Assembly (NCBI RefSeq): GCF_000006945.2 | Contig: NC_003197.2 | Span: 4,340,001-4,404,000 of the forward strand | Direction of reading: 5' to 3' | Length of the DNA: 64,000 nt | Source: Salmonella enterica subsp. enterica serovar Typhimurium str. LT2 | GTDB taxonomy: Bacteria > Pseudomonadota > Gammaproteobacteria > Enterobacterales > Enterobacteriaceae | Part shown: positions 1 to 8,122 of the stretch, piece by piece | Position numbering within the stretch: the first letter of the stretch is position 1 | Layout of the letters: the number at the start of each line of letters is the position of its first letter | The notes under the pieces: generated by a model | What the model was told of the DNA's origin: nothing | The model's database searches: none | Seen by the model: only the letters and a program-made list of their open reading frames with translations | Translations under genes and position numbers: made by a program

Positions 1-530
1 CGCAGTTGTCGCTAAAACCGCTGATTGACGGCGGGCTTCTCGATCTGACGCAGTGGCCGGTAATTAATGCCACCAGCGGGGTGAGCGGCGCGGGGCGCAA
101 GGCGGCAATATCGAACAGTTTCTGTGAAGTGAGTTTGCAACCGTATGGCGTGTTTACGCATCGTCATCAGCCGGAAATCGCCGTCCATCTGGGCGCGGAG
201 GTCATCTTCACCCCGCATCTGGGGAATTTCCCGCGCGGGATTCTGGAAACCATTACCTGCCGCCTGAAAGCGGGAGTAACCCATGCGCAGGTCGCCGACG
301 TGTTGCAAAAAGCCTATGGCGACAAACCGCTGGTGCGCCTGTATGACAAAGGCGTTCCGGCGTTAAAGAACGTCGTCGGGCTGCCGTTCTGCGATATTGG
401 TTTTGCCGTCCAGGGCGAACATCTGATTGTGGTGGCAACCGAAGACAACTTGTTGAAAGGCGCAGCGGCGCAGGCGGTGCAGTGCGCTAATATTCGTTTT
501 GGCTTCGCTGAAACGCAGTCTCTTATTTAA
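1..530 (+). CDS. argC: N-acetyl-gamma-glutamyl-phosphate reductase, 3' part (5' end outside window)
   Basis: Third step of arginine synthesis: NADPH-dependent reduction of N-acetylglutamyl phosphate to the semialdehyde, in the cytoplasm. The window opens inside the gene and holds about the last 176 codons of a family that is usually about 334 aa. The catalytic Cys motif (GCYPT) would lie just upstream and is not visible. Visible signatures are [11 protein letters not shown], the FTHRHQPEI segment, the [11 protein letters not shown] block and the C-terminal [12 protein letters not shown]. The reading frame is open from the first base and ends in TAA. argB starts 7 nt downstream, so the two are cotranscribed. 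Confidence 0.96.
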
Positions 531-537
531 GGGTGAA

Positions 538-1314
538 ATGATGAATCCATTAATTATCAAGCTGGGTGGCGTATTACTGGATAGCGAAGAGGCTCTGGAA
601 CGTCTTTTTACCGCGCTGGTCAACTATCGTGAGTCCCATCAGCGTCCGCTGGTGATTGTTCACGGCGGCGGTTGCGTGGTGGATGAGCTGATGAAAGGGC
701 TTAATTTGCCAGTGAAAAAGAAAGACGGCCTGCGCGTGACGCCTGCCGATCAGATTGGCATCATTACCGGCGCGCTGGCGGGAACCGCTAACAAAACTCT
801 GCTGGCCTGGGCGAAGAAACACCATATCGCCTCTGTTGGTCTGTTTCTGGGCGATGGCGACAGCGTAAACGTGACTCAACTCGATGAAGCGTTAGGCCAC
901 GTCGGGCTGGCGCAGCCGGGGTCGCCGAAGCTGATTAACATGCTGCTGGAAAACGGCTTTCTGCCGGTGGTCAGCTCCATTGGCGTAACAGACGACGGTC
1001 AACTGATGAACGTCAACGCCGATCAGGCGGCAACCGCGCTGGCGGCGACGCTGGGGGCCGATCTGATCCTGCTTTCCGACGTGAGCGGTATTCTGGACGG
1101 CAAAGGCCAGCGTATCGCCGAAATGACGGCGTCCAAAGCCGAGCAGCTTATCGACCAGGGCATTATTACCGACGGGATGATTGTGAAAGTGAATGCGGCT
1201 CTCGATGCTGCGCGGGCGCTGGGGCGCCCGGTGGATATCGCTTCCTGGCGTCATGCGGAGCAACTGCCGGCGCTGTTTAACGGCACGCCGATTGGCACGC
1301 GTATTCTGGCTTAA
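538..1314 (+). CDS. argB: Acetylglutamate kinase
   Basis: Phosphorylates N-acetylglutamate with ATP (second step of arginine synthesis). It is 258 aa, the length I recall for the E. coli protein. I start at the first of two adjacent ATG codons ([11 protein letters not shown]), preceded by an AAGGGTG ribosome binding site. A longer in-frame extension reaching into argC has no homology support. Amino acid kinase family features: N-terminal KLGG phosphate-binding strand, [14 protein letters not shown] glycine loop near residue 40, [12 protein letters not shown] substrate block, and [12 protein letters not shown] followed by [13 protein letters not shown]. It lies 7 nt after argC and is followed by a REP element and argH. 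Confidence 0.98.
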
Positions 1315-1324
1315 CTATTTGTTC

Positions 1325-1400
1325 GCCCGATGGCGGCTGCGTCTTATCGGGCCTATGTGAACAGAAATTGTAGGCCGGATAAGCGTAGCGCCATCCGGCA
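1325..1400. repeat. REP/BIME palindrome pair between argB and argH
   Basis: Two facing repetitive extragenic palindromic units: CCCGATGGCGGCTGCG...TTATCGGGCC followed by GTAGGCCGGATAAGCGTAGC...GCCATCCGGCA. This is the standard enterobacterial REP consensus in opposite orientations (a BIME). It can fold in the argB-argH mRNA and may stabilise the upstream message or bind gyrase; that is family knowledge, not shown here. Confidence 0.85.
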
Positions 1401-1431
1401 GTGAAATTCGAAGAATTTAAGGAAGTCTATT

Positions 1432-2808
1432 ATGGCACTTTGGGGTGGGCGTTTTACACAGGCGGCAGACCAGCGGTTTAAACAATTCAATGATTCGTTG
1501 CGCTTCGATTACCGTCTGGCGGAGCAGGATATTGTCGGTTCTGTGGCCTGGTCCAAAGCATTGGTCACGGTAGGCGTACTGACTGCCGATGAGCAACGAC
1601 AGTTGGAAGAAGCGCTGAACGTGCTGCTGGAAGAGGTTCGCGCGAATCCGCAGCAAATCCTGCAAAGCGATGCGGAAGATATCCATAGCTGGGTGGAAGG
1701 TAAGCTCATCGACAAAGTGGGTCAGTTGGGTAAAAAGCTGCACACCGGGCGCAGCCGTAACGATCAAGTGGCGACGGACCTGAAACTGTGGTGCAAAGAG
1801 ACGGTGAGGGAACTGCTTACCGCTAACCGCCAGTTACAGAGCGCGCTGGTGGAAACCGCGCAGGCGAACCAGGACGCGGTAATGCCGGGATATACCCATC
1901 TGCAACGCGCGCAACCAGTGACTTTCGCCCACTGGTGTCTCGCGTATGTCGAAATGCTGGCGCGCGATGAAAGCCGCCTGCAGGACACGCTTAAACGTCT
2001 GGACGTGAGTCCGCTAGGCTGCGGCGCGTTGGCGGGAACGGCCTATGAAATTGACCGTGAACAATTGGCAGGCTGGCTGGGCTTTACCTCTGCGACCCGC
2101 AACAGCCTGGACAGCGTGTCCGATCGTGACCACGTACTGGAACTGCTTTCTGATGCGGCTATCGGCATGGTGCATCTGTCACGCTTCGCGGAAGATCTGA
2201 TTTTCTTTAATTCTGGTGAAGCGGGCTTTGTAGAGCTTTCTGACCGCGTGACTTCCGGTTCATCGTTAATGCCGCAGAAGAAAAACCCGGACGCGCTGGA
2301 GCTGATTCGCGGTAAGTGCGGTCGCGTACAAGGGGCGCTAACCGGCATGATGATGACTTTAAAAGGTCTGCCGCTGGCGTATAACAAAGATATGCAGGAA
2401 GACAAAGAAGGGCTGTTCGATGCGCTCGATACCTGGCTTGACTGCCTGCATATGGCGGCGTTGGTGCTGGACGGTATTCAGGTGAAACGCCCACGTTGTC
2501 AGGACGCGGCGCAACAGGGGTATGCCAACGCCACGGAGCTGGCGGATTACCTGGTCGCGAAAGGCGTGCCGTTCCGCGAAGCGCACCATATTGTTGGCGA
2601 AGCGGTGGTAGAAGCTATTCGCCAGGGTAAGCCGCTGGAAGCGTTGCCGCTGGCCGATTTACAGAAATTCAGCCGCGTGATTGGCGACGATGTGTATCCG
2701 ATATTGTCTTTGCAGTCGTGTCTGGATAAACGGGCGGCAAAAGGCGGCGTTTCTCCGCTGCAGGTGGCGCAGGCCATCAACGATGCGAAGGCGCGCCTCG
2801 CGTTGTAA
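1432..2808 (+). CDS. argH: Argininosuccinate lyase
   Basis: Cleaves argininosuccinate to arginine and fumarate, the last step of the pathway. 458 aa, close to the usual length (~457). It belongs to the fumarase/aspartase superfamily: the HTGRSRNDQVATD block near residue 105, the TAYEIDRE region, and the family signature GSSLMPQKKNPD around residues 277-288, whose preceding Ser-Ser supplies the catalytic serine loop. The ATG is preceded by AAGGAAG at good spacing. It is the last gene of argCBH and is followed by an intrinsic terminator before oxyS. Confidence 0.98.
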   Translation: MALWGGRFTQAADQRFKQFNDSLRFDYRLAEQDIVGSVAWSKALVTVGVLTADEQRQLEEALNVLLEEVRANPQQILQSDAEDIHSWVEGKLIDKVGQLGKKLHTGRSRNDQVATDLKLWCKETVRELLTANRQLQSALVETAQANQDAVMPGYTHLQRAQPVTFAHWCLAYVEMLARDESRLQDTLKRLDVSPLGCGALAGTAYEIDREQLAGWLGFTSATRNSLDSVSDRDHVLELLSDAAIGMVHLSRFAEDLIFFNSGEAGFVELSDRVTSGSSLMPQKKNPDALELIRGKCGRVQGALTGMMMTLKGLPLAYNKDMQEDKEGLFDALDTWLDCLHMAALVLDGIQVKRPRCQDAAQQGYANATELADYLVAKGVPFREAHHIVGEAVVEAIRQGKPLEALPLADLQKFSRVIGDDVYPILSLQSCLDKRAAKGGVSPLQVAQAINDAKARLAL

Positions 2809-2841
2809 GCCTTATAAGCATAGCGCCATCAGGCAATACTG

Positions 2842-2874
2842 CCCGGCCGAGCATCAGCGACGCCGGGTTTTTTT
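2842..2874 (+). terminator. Intrinsic terminator after argH
   Basis: CCCGGC (2842-2847) pairs with GCCGGG (2862-2867), followed by seven T. It ends the argCBH transcript and lies just beyond the 3' end of the converging oxyS RNA. Confidence 0.75.
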
Positions 2875-2878
2875 ACGC

Positions 2879-2997
2879 AAAAAAAAAGCGGACCAGAGGT
2901 CCGCAAAAGTTCACGTTGGCTTTAGTTATTTCGGGTTCGAGAGATACCCTCTGAACGGGCGGTGTCTTCAAGGGTTAAACGAGAAACCGCTCCGTTC
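2879..2997 (-). ncRNA. oxyS: OxyS small regulatory RNA
   Basis: Peroxide-induced Hfq-binding sRNA, divergent from oxyR. Reading the minus strand from 2997 gives GAACGGAGCGG..., then the conserved single-stranded CUAAAGCCAACGUGAACUUUUGCGG segment (listed here only by its key words AACUAAAGCCAACGUG and AACUUUUGCGG) and a terminator hairpin GCGGACC-UCU-GGUCCGC with an A/T tract at 2879-2887. The position against oxyR and the 3' half match E. coli OxyS as I recall it. The 5' end is inferred by alignment and could be off by several bases. The long internal spacer differs more, as expected for enteric relatives. Confidence 0.88.
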
Positions 2998-3022
2998 TGT
3001 GATGTATTATTAATCAGAAAGG

Positions 3023-3052
3023 TTGATAGGGATAATCGTTCATTGCTATGCT
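3023..3052 (+). promoter_or_regulatory. Candidate oxyR promoter
   Basis: TTGATA (3023-3028) and TATGCT (3047-3052) with an 18-nt spacer, about 40 nt upstream of the oxyR ATG. The -10 region lies inside the OxyR operator, which fits the known autorepression of oxyR. Confidence 0.6.
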
Positions 3053-3071
3053 ACCTATCGCCATGAACTAT
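3035..3071. promoter_or_regulatory. OxyR operator between oxyS and oxyR
   Basis: Four tetranucleotide half-sites in exact 7-nt spacing, read on the minus strand as ATAG-N7-CGAT-N7-ATAG-N7-CGAT. This is the OxyR arrangement (ATAG-N7-CTAT repeated) with CGAT in place of CTAT. It overlaps the oxyR core promoter and is upstream of oxyS, so one tetramer could repress oxyR and activate oxyS. Confidence 0.8.
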
Positions 3072-3092
3072 CGTGGCGACGGAGGATGAATA

Positions 3093-4010
3093 ATGAATAT
3101 TCGTGATCTTGAATATCTGGTGGCGTTAGCCGAACATCGCCATTTCCGGCGAGCGGCGGACTCCTGTCACGTCAGCCAGCCAACCCTTAGCGGGCAAATA
3201 CGTAAGCTGGAAGATGAGCTGGGCGTTATGCTGCTGGAGCGTACGAGCCGTAAGGTGCTGTTTACCCAGGCGGGCTTACTGCTGGTGGATCAGGCGCGTA
3301 CCGTACTGCGTGAGGTCAAGGTGCTCAAGGAGATGGCAAGCCAACAAGGCGAGACGATGTCCGGCCCGCTGCATATTGGTTTAATCCCAACAATTGGTCC
3401 CTATTTGCTGCCGCTTATCATTCCAATGTTGCACCAGACTTTCCCGAAGCTGGAAATGTATCTGCATGAGGCGCAAACGCATCAGTTGTTAGCGCAACTC
3501 GATAGCGGCAAGCTTGACTGCGCTATTCTGGCGCTGGTGAAAGAGAGCGAGGCGTTTATCGAAGTGCCGCTGTTTGATGAGCCCATGATGCTGGCTATTT
3601 ATGAGGATCATCCGTGGGCGAATCGCGATCGCGTGCCGATGTCCGATCTGGCGGGCGAGAAATTGCTGATGCTGGAAGATGGCCACTGTCTGCGCGATCA
3701 GGCGATGGGGTTCTGTTTTGAAGCGGGAGCGGATGAAGATACCCATTTCCGGGCGACCAGTCTGGAAACGCTGCGCAACATGGTGGCGGCGGGCAGTGGT
3801 ATTACACTACTCCCCGCGCTGGCCGTACCGCAGGAGCGTAAGCGCGACGGCGTGGTTTATCTGCCATGCATTAAGCCGGAGCCGCGTCGTACCGTGGGGC
3901 TGGTTTATCGCCCGGGATCGCCGCTGCGTAGCCGTTATGAGCAACTGGCAGAGGCCATCCGTGGCGCAATGGATGGCCATTTCGACAAGGCGTTAAAACA
4001 GGCGGTTTAA
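3093..4010 (+). CDS. oxyR: Hydrogen peroxide sensor and transcription regulator OxyR
   Basis: LysR-type regulator that activates antioxidant genes when its two cysteines form a disulfide. 305 aa. N-terminal winged helix-turn-helix (residues 1-60, with FRRAADSCHVSQPTLSGQIRKLE), a linker helix, then a periplasmic-binding-like domain. The redox pair is Cys199 (DGHCLRD) and Cys208 (MGFCFEA), both present. The start follows a strong GGAGG site. The 3' end overlaps the end of convergent sthA by 18 nt. Divergent from oxyS across a shared operator. Confidence 0.99.
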   Translation: MNIRDLEYLVALAEHRHFRRAADSCHVSQPTLSGQIRKLEDELGVMLLERTSRKVLFTQAGLLLVDQARTVLREVKVLKEMASQQGETMSGPLHIGLIPTIGPYLLPLIIPMLHQTFPKLEMYLHEAQTHQLLAQLDSGKLDCAILALVKESEAFIEVPLFDEPMMLAIYEDHPWANRDRVPMSDLAGEKLLMLEDGHCLRDQAMGFCFEAGADEDTHFRATSLETLRNMVAAGSGITLLPALAVPQERKRDGVVYLPCIKPEPRRTVGLVYRPGSPLRSRYEQLAEAIRGAMDGHFDKALKQAV

Positions 4011-5393
4011 GCCGTTCAACGCCGCAACCCGATAAGCTTCCGCCATGGTTGGGTAGTTAAAGGTGGTGTTAACGAAGTATTCGATGGTGTTACCGCCACC
4101 TTTCTGCTCCATGATCGCCTGGCCGATATGAATAATTTCGGCGGCGCGTTCGCCAAAGCAGTGAATCCCCAGAATTTCTTTGGTTTCGCGGTGGAAGAGA
4201 ATTTTTAGCGTGCCGACGTTCATGCCGACGATTTGCGCTCGCGCCAGATGCTTAAATTGCGCGCGGCCCACTTCGTAAGGCACTTTCATTGCCGTTAACT
4301 GCTGCTCGGTTTTGCCGACAGAACTGATTTCCGGAATGGTATAAATCCCGGTGGGGATATCTTCGATGAGATGCGCGGTCGCTTCGCCTTTCACCAGCGC
4401 CTGCGCTGCAATACGCCCCTGATCGTAGGCGGCGGAGGCCAGACTGGGATAGCCAATCACGTCGCCCACCGCATAGACGTGCGGCAGGGCGGTCTGGTAC
4501 ATACTGTTGACTTTGAGCTGTCCACGGCTGTCTGTTTCCAGACCAATATTCTCCAGCGCCAGCGAATCGGTGTTACCGGTACGGCCATTAGCATAGAGCA
4601 GGCAGTCAGCCTTCAGTTTTTTGCCGGATTTCAGGTGCATGATGACGCCATCATCGCAGCCTTCGATTTTCTCATACTCTTCATTGTGGCGAATAACCAC
4701 GCCGCTATTCCAGAAATGGTAAGAGAGAGAGTCGGACATCTCCTGATCGAGAAAGGCCAGCAGGCGATCGCGGGTGTTGATCAGATCCACTTTCACATCC
4801 ATACCGCGGAAGATGGACGCATATTCGCAGCCGATAACGCCGGCGCCGTAAATAATAACGTGGCGCGGTTCATGGTGGAGACTCAGGATTGAGTCGCTGT
4901 CATAAATGCGCGGATGCGAGAAATCCACATCATTGGGATGGTAAGGACGCGAACCACAGGCAATAACAAATTTTTCTGCCGTCAGGGTTTCAACCGTGCC
5001 GTCATGGCATTCCAGCGCCAGGGTATGTTCGTCAATAAAATGGGCGTTGCCCTGCAATATTTCACAGTGGTTACGCTCATAAAACCCCTGACGCATACGC
5101 GTTTGTTGATTAATCACGTTATCGGCATGATTAAGGATGTCGGCGAAAGAAGAACGAAGGAGACGGGAGTGGTCGCTATAGAGCGGGTTTTGATTAAATT
5201 CAATAATGCGGCTGACGGCGTGGCGAAGGGCTTTGGATGGGATGGTGCCCCAGTGGGTACATCCGCCGCCAACGTTATGATAACGCTCAATCACCGCGAC
5301 GCGTGCTCCTTGCTTAACCAGACCCATTGCAGCGCCTTCACCGCCGGGGCCTGACCCTATGACGACTGCATCATAATCCCAGGAATGTGGCAT
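3993..5393 (-). CDS. sthA: Soluble pyridine nucleotide transhydrogenase
   Basis: Energy-independent flavoprotein that moves hydride between NADPH and NAD+. With the ATG at 5393 (MPHSWDYD) it is 466 aa, the usual length. A GTG 12 nt upstream gives a 4-residue extension, but the AGGTG site is better placed for the ATG. N-terminal FAD motif GSGPGGEGAA (residues 13-22), NAD(P) motif IYGAGVIGCEYA near residue 185, and the C-terminal dimerisation domain. The disulfide reductase CxxxxC becomes C45-THWG-T50, so the redox disulfide is missing, which is expected for a transhydrogenase. Convergent with oxyR (18-nt overlap), divergent from fabR. Confidence 0.97.
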   Translation of the reverse strand: MPHSWDYDAVVIGSGPGGEGAAMGLVKQGARVAVIERYHNVGGGCTHWGTIPSKALRHAVSRIIEFNQNPLYSDHSRLLRSSFADILNHADNVINQQTRMRQGFYERNHCEILQGNAHFIDEHTLALECHDGTVETLTAEKFVIACGSRPYHPNDVDFSHPRIYDSDSILSLHHEPRHVIIYGAGVIGCEYASIFRGMDVKVDLINTRDRLLAFLDQEMSDSLSYHFWNSGVVIRHNEEYEKIEGCDDGVIMHLKSGKKLKADCLLYANGRTGNTDSLALENIGLETDSRGQLKVNSMYQTALPHVYAVGDVIGYPSLASAAYDQGRIAAQALVKGEATAHLIEDIPTGIYTIPEISSVGKTEQQLTAMKVPYEVGRAQFKHLARAQIVGMNVGTLKILFHRETKEILGIHCFGERAAEIIHIGQAIMEQKGGGNTIEYFVNTTFNYPTMAEAYRVAALNGLNRLF

Positions 5394-5591
5394 GGTATTA
5401 CTCACCTGTTTTTATACATAAAATAAACACGATGATAACATTTGCCCAGCTTTAACCCAATTATCGTTGTGCTTTTTTGCGAAGCCGGAGCACAAACTGT
5501 CTGTAAACAATCATTCACAATCCAGTGTGAACCCGTTACTTTTATTCTCTGGTATAGTGCCGAATAAGGCATATGGAAGGATTCAGACATT

Positions 5592-6227
5592 GTGATGGGT
5601 GTTAGAGCGCAACAAAAAGAAAAAACCCGGCGTTCGCTGGTGGAAGCCGCATTCAGCCAACTGAGCGCTGAGCGGAGTTTTGCCAGCCTGAGTTTGCGTG
5701 AGGTGGCGCGTGAAGCGGGCATTGCGCCAACGTCGTTTTACCGTCATTTTCGCGATGTCGATGAACTCGGTCTGACGATGGTGGATGAAAGCGGTCTGAT
5801 GCTGCGTCAGTTGATGCGTCAGGCGCGACAGCGTATCGCGAAAGGCGGCAGCGTCATTCGCACGTCGGTCTCCACATTTATGGAGTTTATCGGCAACAAC
5901 CCCAACGCCTTCCGTCTGTTATTGCGCGAACGTTCCGGCACTTCAGCGGCGTTTCGTGCCGCCGTCGCACGGGAGATTCAGCACTTTATTGCGGAACTTG
6001 CCGACTATCTGGAACTCGAAAACCATATGCCGCGCGCGTTTACTGAAGCCCAGGCCGAAGCGATGGTAACTATTGTCTTTAGCGCGGGCGCAGAGGCGTT
6101 GGACATCGGCGCTGAACAGCGTCGGCAATTAGAAGAGCGGCTGGTATTGCAACTGCGCATGATTGCGAAAGGGGCGTATTACTGGTATCGCCGTGAGCAA
6201 GAGAAAATAGCACATCATTCCGAATAA
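5592..6227 (+). CDS. fabR: Unsaturated fatty acid synthesis repressor FabR (TetR family)
   Basis: TetR-type repressor of fabA/fabB that senses the saturated/unsaturated acyl thioester balance. 211 aa from a GTG at 5592; an ATG at the next codon (5595) is an equally possible start, since the GGAAGGA site lies 10-13 nt upstream. Helix-turn-helix at about residues 22-48 ([20 protein letters not shown], then FYRHF). C-terminal ligand domain is all-helical. The C-terminus ends [11 protein letters not shown], slightly shorter than the E. coli form I recall, so here fabR stops 15 nt before yijD and does not overlap it. The two form an operon. Confidence 0.94.
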
Positions 6228-6242
6228 CGTGAAGGACGAGTA

Positions 6243-6602
6243 ATGAAACAGTCAGGTCAAGATAAAGGTACGCTGTTGCTGGCGCTCATCGCTGGCTTAT
6301 CGATTAACGGCACATTCGCGGCGCTGTTTAGCGCTATTGTGCCGTTCTCCGTATTCCCGATTATCTCGCTGGTGCTGACGGTATATTGCCTGCATCAGCG
6401 CTACCAAAATCGTACTATGCCGGTAGGTTTGCCGGGGTTGGCCGCCGCTTGTTTCATTCTTGGCGTTTTACTGTATAGCACCGTCGTGCGTGCAGAATAT
6501 CCGGATATTGGCTCTAATTTCTTCCCGGCGGTGCTGTCGGTGATTCTGGTATTCTGGATTGGCTTTAAACTGCGTAACCGCAAGCAGGACACCGCGGAAT
6601 AG
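6243..6602 (+). CDS. yijD: YijD family inner membrane protein
   Basis: Small integral membrane protein of unknown function, 119 aa, cotranscribed with fabR (15-nt gap, AAGGAC ribosome binding site). Four hydrophobic segments are visible: about residues 10-28 (LLLALIAGLSINGTFAAL), 31-47, 60-80 (LAAACFILGVLLYSTVV) and 92-108 (FPAVLSVILVFWIGF), with a basic, polar C-terminus. The pairing with the fatty acid regulator suggests a membrane-linked role, but that is inference only. Confidence 0.9.
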   Translation: MKQSGQDKGTLLLALIAGLSINGTFAALFSAIVPFSVFPIISLVLTVYCLHQRYQNRTMPVGLPGLAAACFILGVLLYSTVVRAEYPDIGSNFFPAVLSVILVFWIGFKLRNRKQDTAE

Positions 6603-6611
6603 TGTGCGAAT

Positions 6612-6638
6612 GCCGGATGGCGGTATAACCGGCCATCC
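6612..6638. repeat. REP-like palindrome between yijD and trmA
   Basis: GCCGGATGGC and GGCCATCCG flank a short loop in the 46-nt gap between the converging yijD and trmA genes. It matches a REP half-unit and probably acts as a 3' end or stabilising hairpin for both transcripts. Confidence 0.65.
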
Positions 6639-6648
6639 GACGTACATT

Positions 6649-7749
6649 TTACCTTGCGGTGAGTAATACCCCGCATTCCATATGATGTGTATACGGGAAC
6701 TGATCGAATAGCGCCAGGCGAGACACCGTGTGCGTCTGGCTTAACGTTTCCAGGTTTTTGCACAACGTTTCCGGATTGCAGGAAATGTACAGAATACGTG
6801 GATAAGCCTGCACCATTTTTTCCGTTTCGCTGTCCAGACCGCTGCGCGGCGGATCGACAAAAATGGTTTCGCACTGATAGCGCTTCAGGTCGATCCCCTG
6901 CAGGCGGTTAAACTCACGAACGCCATTCATCGCCTGGGTAAACTCTTCCGCCGCCATGCGAATAATTTGCACATTATCAATATGATTAGCGGCAATATTG
7001 TACTGTGCGGCAGCGACGGACGGTTTGGCGATTTCGGTTGCCAGCACGCGGTTAAAATTGCGCGCCAGCGCTAAAGAAAAATTGCCGTTGCCGCAATACA
7101 ACTCAAGCAGATCGCCTTTTGAGTCTTTCGTCACCTCCAGCGCCCACTCTAACATCTGAATATTCATGGCGGCGTTTGGCTGCGTAAAGCTGTTTTCGAC
7201 CTGGCGGTAGATCATCTCTTTACCTGCCACAGGCAGACGCTCATCAATATAATCCTGATCCAATTCGATTTTAGTTTTAGTGGCCCGGCCAATCAGGTGT
7301 ACGTTCAGACCTTGCGCGCGTAAAGCATCGCGTAACGCAGTGGCGGCTTCACGCCACTCTTCGTCCAGCTTCTTATGGTACAGCAACGACACTACCGCCT
7401 GGTTGCTCAAGGTCGTGAGATAATCGATCTGGAACAGCTTATGCCGCAGTGCATGATTATCGCGCACGCCGGCAATCATCGCCTTCATTAAGGTATTAAT
7501 CAGTTGGCTGGCCGCCGGGAAGGTGTCAACGCGAATCCGGCTTTTGGTCTGCTGATCAAACATAATGTGGTACAGGTCATCGCCGTCATGCCACAGGCGA
7601 AATTCCGCACGCATACGATAGTGACTGACCGGCGAGCGAAATACTTCCGGAACCAGGCCAGAAAACGGCGCCATCATACTCTGCAAGCGCGCCACTTTTT
7701 CGGCCAGCTGCGCCTCATACTGTTCTGTCGGAAGATGTTCGGGGGTCAT
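6649..7749 (-). CDS. trmA: tRNA (uracil-54-C5)-methyltransferase
   Basis: Makes ribothymidine at position 54 of the T-loop in nearly all tRNAs, using S-adenosylmethionine. 366 aa. The C-terminal Rossmann methyltransferase domain shows the SAM motif [16 protein letters not shown] (about residue 213), [10 protein letters not shown] (about 297) and the nucleophile motif ISCNPETL with Cys324. The N-terminal part is the RNA-binding region. Minus strand, convergent with yijD and divergent from btuB. Confidence 0.98.
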
Positions 7750-7865
7750 ATCGCATCCTGAATAATAAAAGTACGCGGGGATTGTAGGGATTGCTCAGTG
7801 GATGTCCAGCTATTGATGATTTCTGATTTGTGATGCGCGGTCTGGACAGGGTGTTGTGACAGACG

Positions 7866-8056
7866 GTAGCATCCGTGGGCCGGTCCTGTGAGTTAATAGG
7901 GAATCCAGTGAAAATCTGGAGCTGACGCGCAGCGGTAAGGAAAGGTGAGATGAGAGCGTAAGCAGACACTGCCTCCGGCGGGAAGTCATCATTTCTGCTA
8001 TCCAGCCAACGGATAACCCTCCAAGCCCGAAGACCTGCCGGCTAACGTCGCATCTG
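7866..8056 (+). promoter_or_regulatory. Adenosylcobalamin riboswitch in the btuB leader
   Basis: The leader holds the cobalamin aptamer landmarks in order: GTAGCATCCGTGGGCCGGTCC, GGGAATCCAGTG...CTGGAGCTGACGCGCAGCGG (P4-P5 core), GGAAGTCATC, and the B12 box AGCCCGAAGACCTGCC at 8024-8039. It lies 67-257 nt upstream of btuB and controls the downstream hairpin that hides the ribosome binding site. Confidence 0.95.
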
Positions 8057-8092
8057 GTTTTTCATCATCGCGTACTATCGATGAAGCCTGCG

Positions 8093-8116
8093 GCATCCTT
8101 CTTATATTGTGGATGC
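8093..8116 (+). promoter_or_regulatory. btuB ribosome-binding-site sequestering hairpin
   Basis: GCATCC (8093-8098) pairs with GGATGC (8111-8116), only 6 nt before the btuB ATG at 8123. The GGATG inside the 3' arm is the only purine-rich translation signal, so folding blocks initiation. This is the expression platform of the upstream riboswitch. Confidence 0.8.
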
Positions 8117-8122
8117 TTTACA

